A stretch of 64,000 nt of DNA from Deltaproteobacteria bacterium (GCA_018399135.1 JAGYPB010000004.1:1-64000), one strand, 5' to 3'. Counted from the first letter of the stretch, positions 9,126 through 18,323 are shown. The notes: a model not told the origin generated them from the sequence alone. Numbers and translations: made by a program.

Positions 9126-10517
9126 TTATTCCCCCTCGTTTGCAAAAATTTTCCCGGGGTTCATGATCCCCTGAGGATCAAAAGCTGACTTGATCCTTCG
9201 CATCACCTCGACGCCGCCGGAGCCGATCTGTTTGGCGAGATAGCCCTTTTTCGCAATACCAATGCCGTGTTCGCCGGACACGGTGCCCCCCCAGGCCAGT
9301 ACCTGTTCATAAAGTTCGTCGTAAAAGGCGTGGGCCCGCTTCATTTCATCTTCATTACGCTCGTCACAGAGCACGGTTGGATGGAGGTTGCCGTCGCCGG
9401 CGTGACCAAAAGTGCCGACGGTGAGCTGGTATTTTTCCGTCAGTTGTTCTATCAGCGTAAAGGTATCGGCCAGTTTCGAGCGTGGCACAGTGGCATCTTC
9501 GAGCAGGGTGGTTGGTGACACCCGTGCCAGAGCCGACAAGGCAGTACGGCGGGCCTCAGCCAGTTTCATGGCATCCTGGGCATCCTTGGCCTGATGCACT
9601 TCAGCTGCTTTGACCTCGTCAAGAATCGCTTTTAACGCCTCAGCTTCTTCGGCAACTACCGCAGGATGGCCATCGACTTCGATCAACAGCAGGGCCGCCA
9701 TCTGCCGGGGCAGACCGATACCGACGTAATCTTCGACGCAATTAATCGTGGCCTTGTCCATGATCTCCATGGTTGAAGGGATGATTTTTGCTGCGATGAT
9801 TTTTGAAACGGCCTCACCTGCGGTGCGGATATTGTCAAAATAGGCGAGAAAGGTCTGTTTTGTCTGTGGTGGTGGGATCAGTTTGACGGTGATCTCGGTA
9901 ACGATTCCCAGGGTTCCTTCCGAGCCGACCAGCAGATCTTTGAAAGCATAACCAGCCACATCCTTGACGCTTTTGCCGCCGGTGGAAATCATGCTGCCAT
10001 CGGCCAGTACGCAGGTCAGGGCCATGACATAATCACGGGTCACGCCATATTTCAGGCCGCGTAATCCTCCGGCGTCCTCCATCACGTTGCCGGCCAGGGT
10101 CGAAATTTTCTGTGACCCCGGATCAGGCGGATAAAAAAGCCCTTTTTCTGCAACCGCGTTAAACAGATCAAGGGTGACTACTCCTGCTTCGCAGGTTGCT
10201 GTCAGGTTTTCTTCGTCAATTTCCAGAATCCGGTTCATTTTGTTCAGGCAGATGACGATGCCGCCATTAATCGGGATGCTGCCACCGGAGAGACCGGTCG
10301 CACTGCCGCGTGGGGTCAAGGGGATATTGAAATCGCGGGCAACCTCAACTACCTTGACAACATCCTCTGTACAGGTCGGATAGACTACCAGGTCGGGTGT
10401 GGCATGGAGACCGGGAGTTGAGTCGTAGCCAAGGACGAGGAGATCCTCCCTGGCGGTCACAAGTTTTTCTTTTCCGAGAGCTTGTTCAAGTTGTTGCATA
10501 GCGTCTTGTGCGATCAT
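9126..10517 (-). CDS. glcD: FAD-linked 2-hydroxyacid (glycolate/D-lactate) dehydrogenase
   Basis: 463 residues of the GlcD/Dld family: PCMH-type FAD-binding domain (PRGSATGLSGG, GSQKISTLAGNVMEDAGG, DVAGYAFKDLLVGSEGTLG) followed by the FAD-oxidase C domain (GTFGHAGDGNLHP, GEHGIGIAKKGYL). It oxidises a 2-hydroxy acid to the 2-oxo acid and hands electrons to GlcF, encoded 4 bp downstream. Its promoter has TTGACA-17-TTATCT with a GntR-type palindrome immediately after the -10. Glycolate versus D-lactate cannot be decided from the sequence. Confidence 0.9.
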   Translation of the reverse strand: MIAQDAMQQLEQALGKEKLVTAREDLLVLGYDSTPGLHATPDLVVYPTCTEDVVKVVEVARDFNIPLTPRGSATGLSGGSIPINGGIVICLNKMNRILEIDEENLTATCEAGVVTLDLFNAVAEKGLFYPPDPGSQKISTLAGNVMEDAGGLRGLKYGVTRDYVMALTCVLADGSMISTGGKSVKDVAGYAFKDLLVGSEGTLGIVTEITVKLIPPPQTKQTFLAYFDNIRTAGEAVSKIIAAKIIPSTMEIMDKATINCVEDYVGIGLPRQMAALLLIEVDGHPAVVAEEAEALKAILDEVKAAEVHQAKDAQDAMKLAEARRTALSALARVSPTTLLEDATVPRSKLADTFTLIEQLTEKYQLTVGTFGHAGDGNLHPTVLCDERNEDEMKRAHAFYDELYEQVLAWGGTVSGEHGIGIAKKGYLAKQIGSGGVEVMRRIKSAFDPQGIMNPGKIFANEGE

Positions 10518-10613
10518 GGGGAGCCTCGTGGATTCTTATAGAGCGCTCTGCCGCCACATTCAACACGAGAGATGACAGCATGGAGCGAGTTGTCTTTGTG
10601 GTAAGGTGGTAAA

Positions 10614-10656
10614 TTGGTAATACCAAAAGATAAGATACATGAGGCTGTTGTGTCAA
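10614..10656 (-). promoter_or_regulatory. glcD promoter with GntR/LldR-type operator
   Basis: On the minus strand TTGACA (10651-10656), a 17-bp spacer and TTATCT (10628-10633) form a good sigma-70 promoter. The perfect palindrome TTGGTAATACCAA (10614-10626) follows directly and would cover the transcription start, a repressor position. TTGGT-N3-ACCAA is the operator form used by FadR-subfamily GntR proteins such as PdhR and LldR. Similar sites precede the TRAP and lut operons. Confidence 0.75.
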
Positions 10657-10717
10657 GTAAATATAACGTTGTTTTTGCTGGTTGGGATAAGGGCGATGTG
10701 TTTGATCGGCTGTGGCG

Positions 10718-10750
10718 GCAAAAAGTTCCTTCCCCCTTGACGGGGGAAGG
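10718..10750 (-). terminator. Rho-independent terminator of the TRAP-usp operon
   Basis: CCTTCCCCC (10728-10736) pairs with GGGGGAAGG (10742-10750). Read on the minus strand the hairpin is followed by AACTTTTTG. It lies 19 bp after the UspA gene, closing dctP-dctQ-dctM-usp. Confidence 0.75.
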
Positions 10751-10768
10751 TCAGGATGGGAGTGAAAA

Positions 10769-11278
10769 TTAATATCCTTCTTCGTGAAAACCGTCCGGAA
10801 TCCGCACGACAAGTACCGGTATTGTGGAACTGTGCAGCACCTTGCTGGTGGTACTGCCTAAAACAGCATCTTCGATTGCTGAGTGCCGATGGGAACCCAT
10901 GATGATCAAGTCGACATTCAGTTCCTTGGCGACTGACAGGATAACCTGAGCTGGGGGGCCTTCTTTAATGATAATGTCGGCGAGTCTTTTGGCGTACTGG
11001 GGATCAGTGCCGCACTCCGTTGCACTGAGCCGTTCAATTCGTTCTTGCAGACGTTCTTTCGCCTGTGTTTGTGCTTTATCGTGGATTTCTTTTGACTGTG
11101 ATTGAGAAATATGTAATTCCACCAGGCTGTTTGCAAAGGGTGATAGTTTTTCCAGTGCTGAAACGGCGATGATCTGTGCGTCGTACTGTTTGGCCGACAA
11201 GAGGGCGTAGCGAAAGACATAGGGAGCACTAGGTCCCATGGCGGTCGCGTACATAATCTTCCTGATTTTTGGTAACAT
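10769..11278 (-). CDS. Universal stress protein (UspA family), TRAP-associated
   Basis: 169 residues with the Usp fold. The nucleotide-binding loop MGSHRHSAIEDAVLGST near the C-terminus matches the G-x2-G/H-x9-G-S/T pattern of ATP-binding Usp proteins. It begins 38 bp after dctM in the same orientation. Usp proteins are known partners of some TRAP operons (for example TeaD with TeaABC), where they modulate transport; that role here is inferred from position. Confidence 0.85.
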   Translation of the reverse strand: MLPKIRKIMYATAMGPSAPYVFRYALLSAKQYDAQIIAVSALEKLSPFANSLVELHISQSQSKEIHDKAQTQAKERLQERIERLSATECGTDPQYAKRLADIIIKEGPPAQVILSVAKELNVDLIIMGSHRHSAIEDAVLGSTTSKVLHSSTIPVLVVRIPDGFHEEGY

Positions 11279-11316
11279 GATTTACCTTTCCAGCTTGGAT
11301 TCAAAATTCATAAGAA

Positions 11317-12657
11317 TTACCGTCCGAAGAAAAGATCAGGCAACCAGGTGATCATCTGTGGGAAGGTGACCATGACCACCAGGCCGATTATCTGGATCGC
11401 GACAAAGGGGAGAATCCCTTTATAGACGTCACCCATGGTGTATTCCGGTGGTGCAACCCCTTTGAAGTAAAACAGGGCATAACCAAAAGGGGGCGTCAGA
11501 AACGAGGTTTGCAGATTGATACAGATCAACATGGCAAACCACAGGGGATTAAAGCCGAGATCCATGGCAATCGGGGTGAAAATCGGCACGACAATCAACA
11601 AAATAGCCGCCCAGTCGATGAACATACCGAGGAAAAAGACCACCGCCATCATGATGACGAGGATGACGTATTCATTGACTTCCATTCCCAGCAGAACGTC
11701 GGCAACGACGTCGCCGCCCCCCATGCCGAGGAAGACAACACTGAACATTTTGCCGCCGACAAACAGCGCCATGATCATCGCGGTTGTTTTGAGCGTTGAC
11801 AGGGATGCGGACCTGATGACTTCCCAATTGAATTTACGGTAAACTCCGGCCAGAATCAGGGCGCCGACACAGCCCAGCGCTGCAGCTTCGGTCGGGGTTG
11901 CAACCCCCGCCAGAATCGCGCCCATTACCAGCAGGATCAGGCCGAATGGGGGGACGAAGTTTTTCGACACCATGACGAACTTCTGCATCAGGCTGTGGGT
12001 GCGATCCTCAATGGGAATGGGTGGGCCCAACTTGGGGTTGATGCCGCAACGTACCAGTACATAAAGCAGATAGAGTCCCGAAAGGAAAAGACCGGGAACA
12101 ATGGCGGCGGCAAACAGGTTGCCGACGGATGTTTCACGCATGCCGGTCAAGCTGCCGTAGATAACCAGCATGATACTCGGCGGAATCAGAATACCCAGGG
12201 TTCCCGATGAGCAGATAATCCCGGCCGACATCTGGCGGTCGTAGCCGCGGCGCAAGAGTGCCGGTCCGGCCATCAATCCCATGGCGACAACGGAGGCACC
12301 AATGATACCGGTGGTGGCGGCAAAAACCGTGGACACAATAATGACGGCCATGCCAAGGCCGCCACGCAATCCACCCAGGGCCACGTAGAGGGCATCAAAA
12401 AGCCCCTCCGAGACCTTTGAGCGATCAAGTATCTGCGCCATGAAAATAAACAGCGGGATAGCCACCAGGGTGTAATTGAGAAACAGCCCCCAAATATTAT
12501 TGACGAACAGGTCGATCAGTATGGGCAGGTTCCAGTTGAACTCAATCAGGCCGAATAGTGTCGCTACCGCAGCCAGGGTCACCGCCAGAGGATGACCGAG
12601 GGTGATGGCGACAATCAGCGAACCGAACATTAAAACTGTTAGCATTTCTGGGGACAT
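11317..12657 (-). CDS. dctM: TRAP transporter large permease
   Basis: 446 residues, almost wholly hydrophobic with about 12-13 membrane segments, and typical DctM family features (FMAQILDRSKVSEGLFDAL, GILIPPSIMLVIYG, PPFGYALFYFKGVAP). It forms the Na+- or H+-driven channel for a substrate delivered by the periplasmic protein DctP. ATG start behind GGAG. Lies between dctQ and the usp gene. Confidence 0.93.
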   Translation of the reverse strand: MSPEMLTVLMFGSLIVAITLGHPLAVTLAAVATLFGLIEFNWNLPILIDLFVNNIWGLFLNYTLVAIPLFIFMAQILDRSKVSEGLFDALYVALGGLRGGLGMAVIIVSTVFAATTGIIGASVVAMGLMAGPALLRRGYDRQMSAGIICSSGTLGILIPPSIMLVIYGSLTGMRETSVGNLFAAAIVPGLFLSGLYLLYVLVRCGINPKLGPPIPIEDRTHSLMQKFVMVSKNFVPPFGLILLVMGAILAGVATPTEAAALGCVGALILAGVYRKFNWEVIRSASLSTLKTTAMIMALFVGGKMFSVVFLGMGGGDVVADVLLGMEVNEYVILVIMMAVVFFLGMFIDWAAILLIVVPIFTPIAMDLGFNPLWFAMLICINLQTSFLTPPFGYALFYFKGVAPPEYTMGDVYKGILPFVAIQIIGLVVMVTFPQMITWLPDLFFGR

Positions 12658-12674
12658 AAAAAACTCCGGAAGTC

Positions 12675-13178
12675 TTAGGCCTGGTCACAGCTGCGCAGTG
12701 AGCGGATATCATCAATCAGTTTGGCGATACCCTGCAGAAAGAACAGAATAAAACCGAGCGCCATCAGGATCTTATAGGGGTAGATTTTCGGCTGCCATGA
12801 AGACCAGGATAGCTCCCTGTAGCCCCAGGATGTGGCGGCATAGATGATTGTACCGTACGCAAGGATACCAATAATCGGCAGAAAAAACGCCAGATTGGTG
12901 ACGATTCGCAGCCAGACGCGCGGTTTGTGGGGCAGTTTTGCCTCAAAAACATCGATGGAAACGTGGCTGTTGTGTTTGTGGGCATAGGCCAGACCCATGA
13001 TAAAATGGACACCATACACAAAGGTACTTAATTCAAAAGCCCAGGTCGTCGGGGCATTGAACGCGTAGCGCATGACGACTTCGTAGCCGATCATGCCAAT
13101 CAGTGGCAGAATCAGGTATGAGGACGTCTGTCCTGCGAATTCGACCGCAGCATCGATAAAACGAGAAATCAGTTGCAT
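12675..13178 (-). CDS. dctQ: TRAP transporter small permease
   Basis: 167 residues with four predicted membrane helices, matching DctQ (PTTWAFELSTFVYGVHFIMGLAYAHK is a family-like segment, shown here only by its ends: PTTWAFEL and LAYAHK). It partners DctM in the inner membrane. Start ATG behind GAGG. It follows dctP after a strong intercistronic hairpin. Confidence 0.9.
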   Translation of the reverse strand: MQLISRFIDAAVEFAGQTSSYLILPLIGMIGYEVVMRYAFNAPTTWAFELSTFVYGVHFIMGLAYAHKHNSHVSIDVFEAKLPHKPRVWLRIVTNLAFFLPIIGILAYGTIIYAATSWGYRELSWSSWQPKIYPYKILMALGFILFFLQGIAKLIDDIRSLRSCDQA

Positions 13179-13214
13179 GATTGCCTCTTGATGTATTTAG
13201 TAGGCATTTAGACG

Positions 13215-13249
13215 AGACCCAGGCGGGACACAAGGTCCCGCCTGGGTCT
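13215..13249 (-). promoter_or_regulatory. Strong intercistronic hairpin between dctP and dctQ
   Basis: A perfect 15-bp stem (AGACCCAGGCGGGAC, 13215-13229, with its complement at 13235-13249) and a 5-nt loop lie in the 80-bp gap after dctP. No T-run follows on the minus strand, so it is more likely a 3' stabiliser or partial terminator. It would raise binding-protein output relative to the permease, as is common in binding-protein-dependent transport operons. Confidence 0.7.
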
Positions 13250-13258
13250 TAATGGCTG

Positions 13259-14413
13259 TTATTGGAGACGTTTGCCATCGATGAAATCTTGCAGGGGCCA
13301 TGGTGCCAAGCCACCGCGGATTTCACGCCAATCGGCAAAATCAATCTTGAACTGCTCCTGGGAGTCGAGGGTCTTCTTGACGTCAGGATTTTTCGCTTTC
13401 AGATCATCCAGAAACTTTTTGGTTTCTTTGGCAAAGTCGGTGATGGCGGCATCATCCATCTGGACAAATTCGACTCTTTCCTGGAATTGTCTGACCGCTT
13501 CAATATTCAGGTTTTCCTGCCAGGCGTTGGCCCAGAGCTGGGTTTCCTTGGCAGCGATGTCAATAATCCACTTCAAGTCGGGAGCCAGCTTGTCATAGGC
13601 ATCTTTGTTGAAGAAGATAGAAGTCTGAACGGAGGGCTGATGAACGCCGGGGGAAATAACGAACTTGGTGACATCATCAAAGCCCATGGGCAGATTGATG
13701 GCCGGCGTACTGAATTCGGCACTGTCTATAACACCACGCTCGAGAGCCAGGTAAACCTCACCACCGGGCAACGGGGTAACGGATGCGCCGAGATTGTTCA
13801 TGATATCCATGTACCAGCCGACGGTACGGATACGCATACCTTTGAAGTCTTCCATGGTGCTGGCTTTTTTGTTGGAGAACAGACCCATTTCCTGACCACC
13901 GTTGCCGGCCGGGAAGACAACCAGGTTGTAGCGTCCGTAGAGTTCCTGCATCTGCTCCAGACCACCACGCTCATAGAGCCAGATGTTGTAGCCTTCATTG
14001 TCCAGTCCAAAAGGAACCGAAGCAAAGGAGTTGAAGTTCTGGTTCTTTCCTGCCCAGTAGCCGGGCCAGTCGTGGCCAACCTCGGCAGCTCCGCGGCTGA
14101 CGGCATCAAAAGACTCCATCGCACCAACCAGTTCGCCGGCTGAATGGACGCGGATGTTCAGGCGGCCACCGGAAGCCAGCTTGACGCTCTCGGCAAAGTG
14201 GACGGCCATATCATAAAACAACAGTCCCTTGCTCCAAGGCATGACCATCCGCCAGTTGTGGACTTCGGTACTGGGCTTAATGGTGCGTAATTCGCGTGCG
14301 ACTTCGGCGGAGCGTTTGTCGGAACCGAACTTTTCCCGTTTGGCAAAGGCATTGGGTGCCAGTGCCAGGGTCAGGATCAGAACCAGACCGATTAACATTC
14401 TAAATCGACTCAT
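13259..14413 (-). CDS. dctP: TRAP transporter periplasmic substrate-binding protein (TakP-like)
   Basis: 384 residues with a clear Sec signal peptide (MSRFRMLIGLVLILTLALA, cleavage near NAFA). Motifs such as SAGELVGAMESFDAVSRGAAEVG, given here in part (SAGELVGA), GMRIRTVGWYMDIMNNLGAS and ALERGVIDSAEFSTP fit the DctP branch that includes TakP and the Thermus lactate-binding protein, which bind 2-oxo acids or lactate with a metal ion. The shared operator with glcDF and lut supports a lactate-like substrate; this is inference. Confidence 0.88.
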   Translation of the reverse strand: MSRFRMLIGLVLILTLALAPNAFAKREKFGSDKRSAEVARELRTIKPSTEVHNWRMVMPWSKGLLFYDMAVHFAESVKLASGGRLNIRVHSAGELVGAMESFDAVSRGAAEVGHDWPGYWAGKNQNFNSFASVPFGLDNEGYNIWLYERGGLEQMQELYGRYNLVVFPAGNGGQEMGLFSNKKASTMEDFKGMRIRTVGWYMDIMNNLGASVTPLPGGEVYLALERGVIDSAEFSTPAINLPMGFDDVTKFVISPGVHQPSVQTSIFFNKDAYDKLAPDLKWIIDIAAKETQLWANAWQENLNIEAVRQFQERVEFVQMDDAAITDFAKETKKFLDDLKAKNPDVKKTLDSQEQFKIDFADWREIRGGLAPWPLQDFIDGKRLQ

Positions 14414-14513
14414 TGTGTTGCCTCCTTGTTGTTAAAGATGGGGTTGGATTGACGGAACAATCCGTCAGGTTGAACTATTTGTTGTATGACATTGTGACCA
14501 ATAGAACGGTACA

Positions 14514-14564
14514 GTGGCATTACCAATTTTTTGACAGGCTAGTTTTTTTTATTTTTCATGTCAA
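14514..14564 (-). promoter_or_regulatory. TRAP operon promoter with GntR-type operator
   Basis: Minus-strand TTGACA (14559-14564), 17-bp spacer, TAGCCT (14536-14541), then TTGGTAATGCCAC (14514-14526), which differs at two positions from the palindrome upstream of glcD. The operator lies about 9 bp after the -10. A further TTGGTCAC half site follows nearer dctP. Confidence 0.6.
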
Positions 14565-14639
14565 GACAATAAAACATTGTTTTTTCTTAAACCACAGAGT
14601 GCCCGTATTAAGCGCCTGTCATAGTCGTATTGCCGTACA

Positions 14640-15959
14640 TCAGTTTTTTTTAGAAACCTTTATGTGCTTGAGCTTTCTTGCTGCACTAGCCTGACTGATT
14701 CCCAGCACGGCGGCAACCCGACGACTGGTTCCATACTGTTCCTGGATCTGTAGAAGGATTTCACGTTCTCTGTCTGCCAGCATTTCTTTTAGGCCAACAC
14801 CGGGGGTGATGGTTGTTTGAAGCCCCGGTATCCGCACCTTGTCGGGGGTGATAAAATCACCTACAGTCGTAACGATACAGCGTTCCACCAGATTTTCCAG
14901 TTCGCGGATATTGCCTTTCCAGGTCATGGTGACAAACTGATTGATCAGGCTTTCAGAAAACTTTTTGTAGCTGTTGTACTTACGATTATATTTTTCGACA
15001 AAATGCTGGATCAGTGTGGGAATATCTTCGCGCCTTTCACGCAAGGGAGGAATGGTGATCGGGACGACATGCAGCCGGTAATATAGATCTTCTCTGAACA
15101 ATCCGTGACTGACCAGTTCCGCCAGGTCTTTATTCGTCGCGGCAATCAGACGGAAATCTGCGTGTTGAACAACCCGCCCACCGACGCGAAGGAACGATTT
15201 TTCCTGAATGACGTTCAGCAACTTGGACTGGAGATGAAGCGGCAATTCGGAAATCTCATCAAGAAAAACAGTTCCCCCTTCTGCCATTTCCAACAGGCCC
15301 GCTTTCCCTCTGTGATCAGCACCGGTAAAAGCACCGCCTTCGTAGCCGAACAGTTCAGACTCAATAAGATTTTCCGGAATGGCAGCGCAGTTGATCTGCA
15401 TCAGGGCCTTACCCTTGCGTTCGCTTGAACGGTGGATGGTTCTGGCCAGCAGGCTTTTACCAACACCCGACTCACCGTTGAGTAAAATAGTTGAGTCGGT
15501 GGCGGCCACCCGCAGAGCAAGATCAATGATTTCCATCATTTTGTCACTACAGGTGACAATATCGTCCTCGCTCAATAGCTTGGATCTGGCGGTGTCAGAA
15601 TCGATCCGATGACTGTACTGGACGACGGTCAGATCCCAGATGGTGTTGATGACGTAATCAATTTCTCCAGCAAGATTGAAAATCGGTCGCCCTTTGACCA
15701 GCAGTTTGCGGTTGGTGCTGGTTGAGTAGGTGGCAGTTACAGGACATTGTCGTTCCAGAACCAGCAAGCTGGCAGAGCCGGAAAAGTAGTTGTCCTTGCC
15801 GACCAGATCATACAGGCTGCGTCCGACCAACTCCGCGTTGGTAAAGCCCGACATCTCCTCAAAGGTTTTATTGACACCGATGGTGACACCTCTTCCGTCA
15901 ACCACATAAATGCCGTTGTACAGGTTGTCAAAGATGATCTCGAGGAGATTTTTGTCCAT
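14640..15959 (-). CDS. PAS-domain sigma-54-dependent activator of the acetoacetate/3-hydroxybutyrate operon
   Basis: 439 residues from the ATG at 15959 (8 nt after the preceding stop); an in-frame upstream start at 15989 would overlap the dehydrogenase gene. PAS domain at residues ~5-120 (GIYVVDGRGVTIGVNKTFEE). AAA+ domain has Walker A GESGVGKS, GAFTGA and Walker B GGTVFLDEIS. A Fis-type helix-turn-helix ends the protein (TSRRVAAVLGISQASAARKL). It is the last gene of the thiolase/CoA-transferase/dehydrogenase cluster, whose first gene has a -24/-12 promoter, so it is the probable activator, perhaps sensing a metabolite through PAS. Confidence 0.9.
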   Translation of the reverse strand: MDKNLLEIIFDNLYNGIYVVDGRGVTIGVNKTFEEMSGFTNAELVGRSLYDLVGKDNYFSGSASLLVLERQCPVTATYSTSTNRKLLVKGRPIFNLAGEIDYVINTIWDLTVVQYSHRIDSDTARSKLLSEDDIVTCSDKMMEIIDLALRVAATDSTILLNGESGVGKSLLARTIHRSSERKGKALMQINCAAIPENLIESELFGYEGGAFTGADHRGKAGLLEMAEGGTVFLDEISELPLHLQSKLLNVIQEKSFLRVGGRVVQHADFRLIAATNKDLAELVSHGLFREDLYYRLHVVPITIPPLRERREDIPTLIQHFVEKYNRKYNSYKKFSESLINQFVTMTWKGNIRELENLVERCIVTTVGDFITPDKVRIPGLQTTITPGVGLKEMLADREREILLQIQEQYGTSRRVAAVLGISQASAARKLKHIKVSKKN

Positions 15960-15967
15960 AGTTGTCT

Positions 15968-16726
15968 TTAGTTCGCGGTCCAGCCGCAATCAACCGTCAT
16001 CGTGCTGCCGGTGATGCAGCGCGCTGCATCAGAGCAGAGAAATACCACAACTTCGCCGAGCTCATCAGGTTCAACCATCCGTTTTATCGCTTGTTTTTTC
16101 AGCAGCACTTGTTCCAGAACCTCTTCGCGGCTGATGCCATGGGTTTTGGCTTGATCTTCGATCTGGCCATCGACCAGCGGGGTGCGCACATAACCGGGAC
16201 AGATACTATTGACGGTGATGCCGTAAGGAGCCCCTTCGAGCGCAGTCGTTTTGGTCAGACCGTTCATGCCGTGCTTGGCGGAAACATAGGCAACTTTGAA
16301 TTCGGATGCGCGCAGACCATGGACGGAATTCAGGTTGATAATCCTGCCCCAGCCGTTTTCACGCATGGATGGCCAGAAATATTTGGTCAGCAAAAAAGGT
16401 GCAGTGAGCATCAGATTGATAATGAATGACCATTTTTCCTCAGGGAACTCTTCAATCGGAGCCACATGCTGGATGCCGGCGTTGTTGACCAGAATGTCGC
16501 AGCCTCCGCAGGTTTCCAAAACCGCATCTGCCAGGGCGCGACAGCCTGTTGTCGTACTGAGATCGGCCTTGATGAAGATGCCGTCGATGTTGTTTGCTTC
16601 TCTGGTTCCGGCTTCTTCGTTGATGTCGGCCAGAACCACCTTGTCGCCGTTATTGGCCAGTGCTTTGGCGATAGCCAGACCGATACCGCTTGCGGCGCCG
16701 GTAACTACTGCAATACGTTGAGTCAT
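15968..16726 (-). CDS. bdhA: D-3-hydroxybutyrate dehydrogenase (SDR family)
   Basis: 252 residues, classical short-chain dehydrogenase: NAD-binding TGAASGIG, NNAG motif, catalytic Ser in NLNSVHGL, YxxxK as YVSAKHG, and the PGYVRTPLVDGQI segment typical of bacterial 3-hydroxybutyrate dehydrogenases. It interconverts D-3-hydroxybutyrate and acetoacetate with NAD. Start ATG behind AGGAT. The adjacent CoA-transferase and thiolase complete the route to acetyl-CoA. Confidence 0.9.
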   Translation of the reverse strand: MTQRIAVVTGAASGIGLAIAKALANNGDKVVLADINEEAGTREANNIDGIFIKADLSTTTGCRALADAVLETCGGCDILVNNAGIQHVAPIEEFPEEKWSFIINLMLTAPFLLTKYFWPSMRENGWGRIINLNSVHGLRASEFKVAYVSAKHGMNGLTKTTALEGAPYGITVNSICPGYVRTPLVDGQIEDQAKTHGISREEVLEQVLLKKQAIKRMVEPDELGEVVVFLCSDAARCITGSTMTVDCGWTAN

Positions 16727-16743
16727 GGAGATATCCTTATTGG

Positions 16744-18102
16744 TTATTTCAGGCTGTCAGCAATGGCAAAAGGACAGGCCGTTTTCTCTTTGACCAGTTC
16801 GAGACTGGACTCCGGTGCCAGCTCAATCAGCGTCAGTCCTTTTTCGGCATCAACCTCAAAGACCGCCAGATCGGTGACTATCATATCGACAACATTTTTA
16901 CCGGTCAGAGGCAGGGTGCATTCGGCCATCAGCTTGGAGGTGCCGTCTTTGGCACAGTGATCCATCATGATGACGATCTTCTTGACCCCGGAGACCAGAT
17001 CCATGGCACCGCCCGGCCCCTTGACCATGCTGCCGGGGATCATCCAGTTGGCCAGATCACCGTATTGAGAGACCTGCATGGCGCCTAAGACTGACATGTC
17101 AATGTGGCCACCGCGTACCATAGCAAAAGATTCGGAGCTGTCAAAAAAAGCGGCGCCGGGCAGCCAGGTGATGGTCTGCTTGCCGGCGTTGATCAGATCG
17201 GCATCCTCTTTACCCTCTTGGGGGAAGGGACCAACTCCCATCAGACCGTTTTCAGCATGCAGAGTGATGGTCATGTTATCGGGAATATAGTTGGCCACCA
17301 GGGTCGGCATACCGATACCGAGATTGGCGTACATACCGTTTTTGAATTCCTTGCTGATCCGTTTGGCCTGCCACTCGCGCGCCGGGGTGAATCCCTTGAC
17401 CGTCATCTTGCCGGCCAGGGTGCGTTGCTCAATCGGCTTTTCGAGATCGGTGCTGATCAGGATACGGTCGACATAATTGCCGGGAACGTGAATCTGATGA
17501 GGATCCAGTTCGCCGATCTCGACGACCTCTTCTACCTCTGCAACGGTTAAGCGACCGGACTTGGCACAGGCGGCATTAAAGTTGTTGGCAGTGTAACGGA
17601 AGATCAGGTTTCCGGCCTTGTCAGCTTTCCAGGCTTTAACGACAGCCAGATCAGCAACAATGCTTTCTTCCATGACATATTCTTTGCCACCAAAGGTCTG
17701 AACCGGTTTGTTCTCGGCCAGCACCGTTCCAAAACCGGTGCGAGTGAAAAAGGCAGGGATTCCCGCTCCGCCGGCCCGGAGTTTTTCCGCCAGGGTGCCC
17801 TGGGGGGTCAGTTCCAGTTCCAGCTCACCACTTAAAAACTGTTGTTCGAACAGGGCATTCTCGCCGACATAGGACGAAATCATTTTTTTGATCTGCCGGG
17901 TTTTGAGTAGCCAGCCCAGGCCGAAATCATCAACTCCGGCGTTGTTGCTGACCACCGTCAGGCCGTTCACGCCGCTGTCGCGTAGAGCTTTGATCAGGTT
18001 TTCGGGAATGCCGCACAGGCCAAAACCACCGGCGGCAATGGTCATGTCGTTGCTAACCAGTCCTTCGAGGGCTCTAGCGGCATCGGTATAGATCGGTTTC
18101 AT
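16744..18102 (-). CDS. 3-oxoacid CoA-transferase, fused A and B subunits
   Basis: 452 residues from the ATG at 18102, which has AGGAG upstream; the longer open frame to 18144 lacks a ribosome site. The N-terminal half is the A subunit (IAAGGFGLCGIPENLI, GAGIPAFFTRTGFGT). The C-terminal half is the B subunit with the catalytic Glu in HAENGLMGVGP and the GGAMDLVSG loop. The arrangement is that of mammalian SCOT-type single-chain enzymes. It activates acetoacetate with CoA from succinyl-CoA or another acyl-CoA; the donor cannot be read from sequence. Confidence 0.9.
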   Translation of the reverse strand: MKPIYTDAARALEGLVSNDMTIAAGGFGLCGIPENLIKALRDSGVNGLTVVSNNAGVDDFGLGWLLKTRQIKKMISSYVGENALFEQQFLSGELELELTPQGTLAEKLRAGGAGIPAFFTRTGFGTVLAENKPVQTFGGKEYVMEESIVADLAVVKAWKADKAGNLIFRYTANNFNAACAKSGRLTVAEVEEVVEIGELDPHQIHVPGNYVDRILISTDLEKPIEQRTLAGKMTVKGFTPAREWQAKRISKEFKNGMYANLGIGMPTLVANYIPDNMTITLHAENGLMGVGPFPQEGKEDADLINAGKQTITWLPGAAFFDSSESFAMVRGGHIDMSVLGAMQVSQYGDLANWMIPGSMVKGPGGAMDLVSGVKKIVIMMDHCAKDGTSKLMAECTLPLTGKNVVDMIVTDLAVFEVDAEKGLTLIELAPESSLELVKEKTACPFAIADSLK

Positions 18103-18264
18103 CGTTTTTCTCCTATTAAATAGTGCAAAGTTCATTTTCTCCACAGATACACAGACGTTTCACCAGGCACAGAGAAGGCAGAGCTTTTTGGGTAAGCCTT
18201 TAAAAAGGAGGACTCAATGGCCTCTTTGGTTATACAGGCAATTTGGTTTATCTGTTTTTCAGAT

Positions 18265-18300
18265 TCTCTCAGTCTCTCAGTCTCTCAGTCTCTCAGTCTC
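18265..18300. repeat. Tandem TCTCTCAG octamer repeat
   Basis: Four exact TCTCTCAG copies (18265-18296) followed by a partial copy, in the 221-bp gap between the thiolase and CoA-transferase genes. The adjacent 18140-18182 stretch (CACAGATACACAGACG, GGCACAGAGAAGGCAG) resembles the CACAGAGA/TCTCTGCG family seen at 41037 and 63466-63640. The octamer number is likely to vary by slippage. Confidence 0.8.
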
Positions 18301-18323
18301 TTAATGTCTGGGGTAAATGCTTT

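Noticed and set aside
13262-14143. Long open frame (293 codons) opposite dctP
   Set aside because: Antisense shadow of a well-supported TRAP binding protein; no ribosome site and no family resemblance.
18241-18310. Possible CRISPR-like array
   Set aside because: Eight-base direct tandem repeats without spacers; no cas genes in the window.
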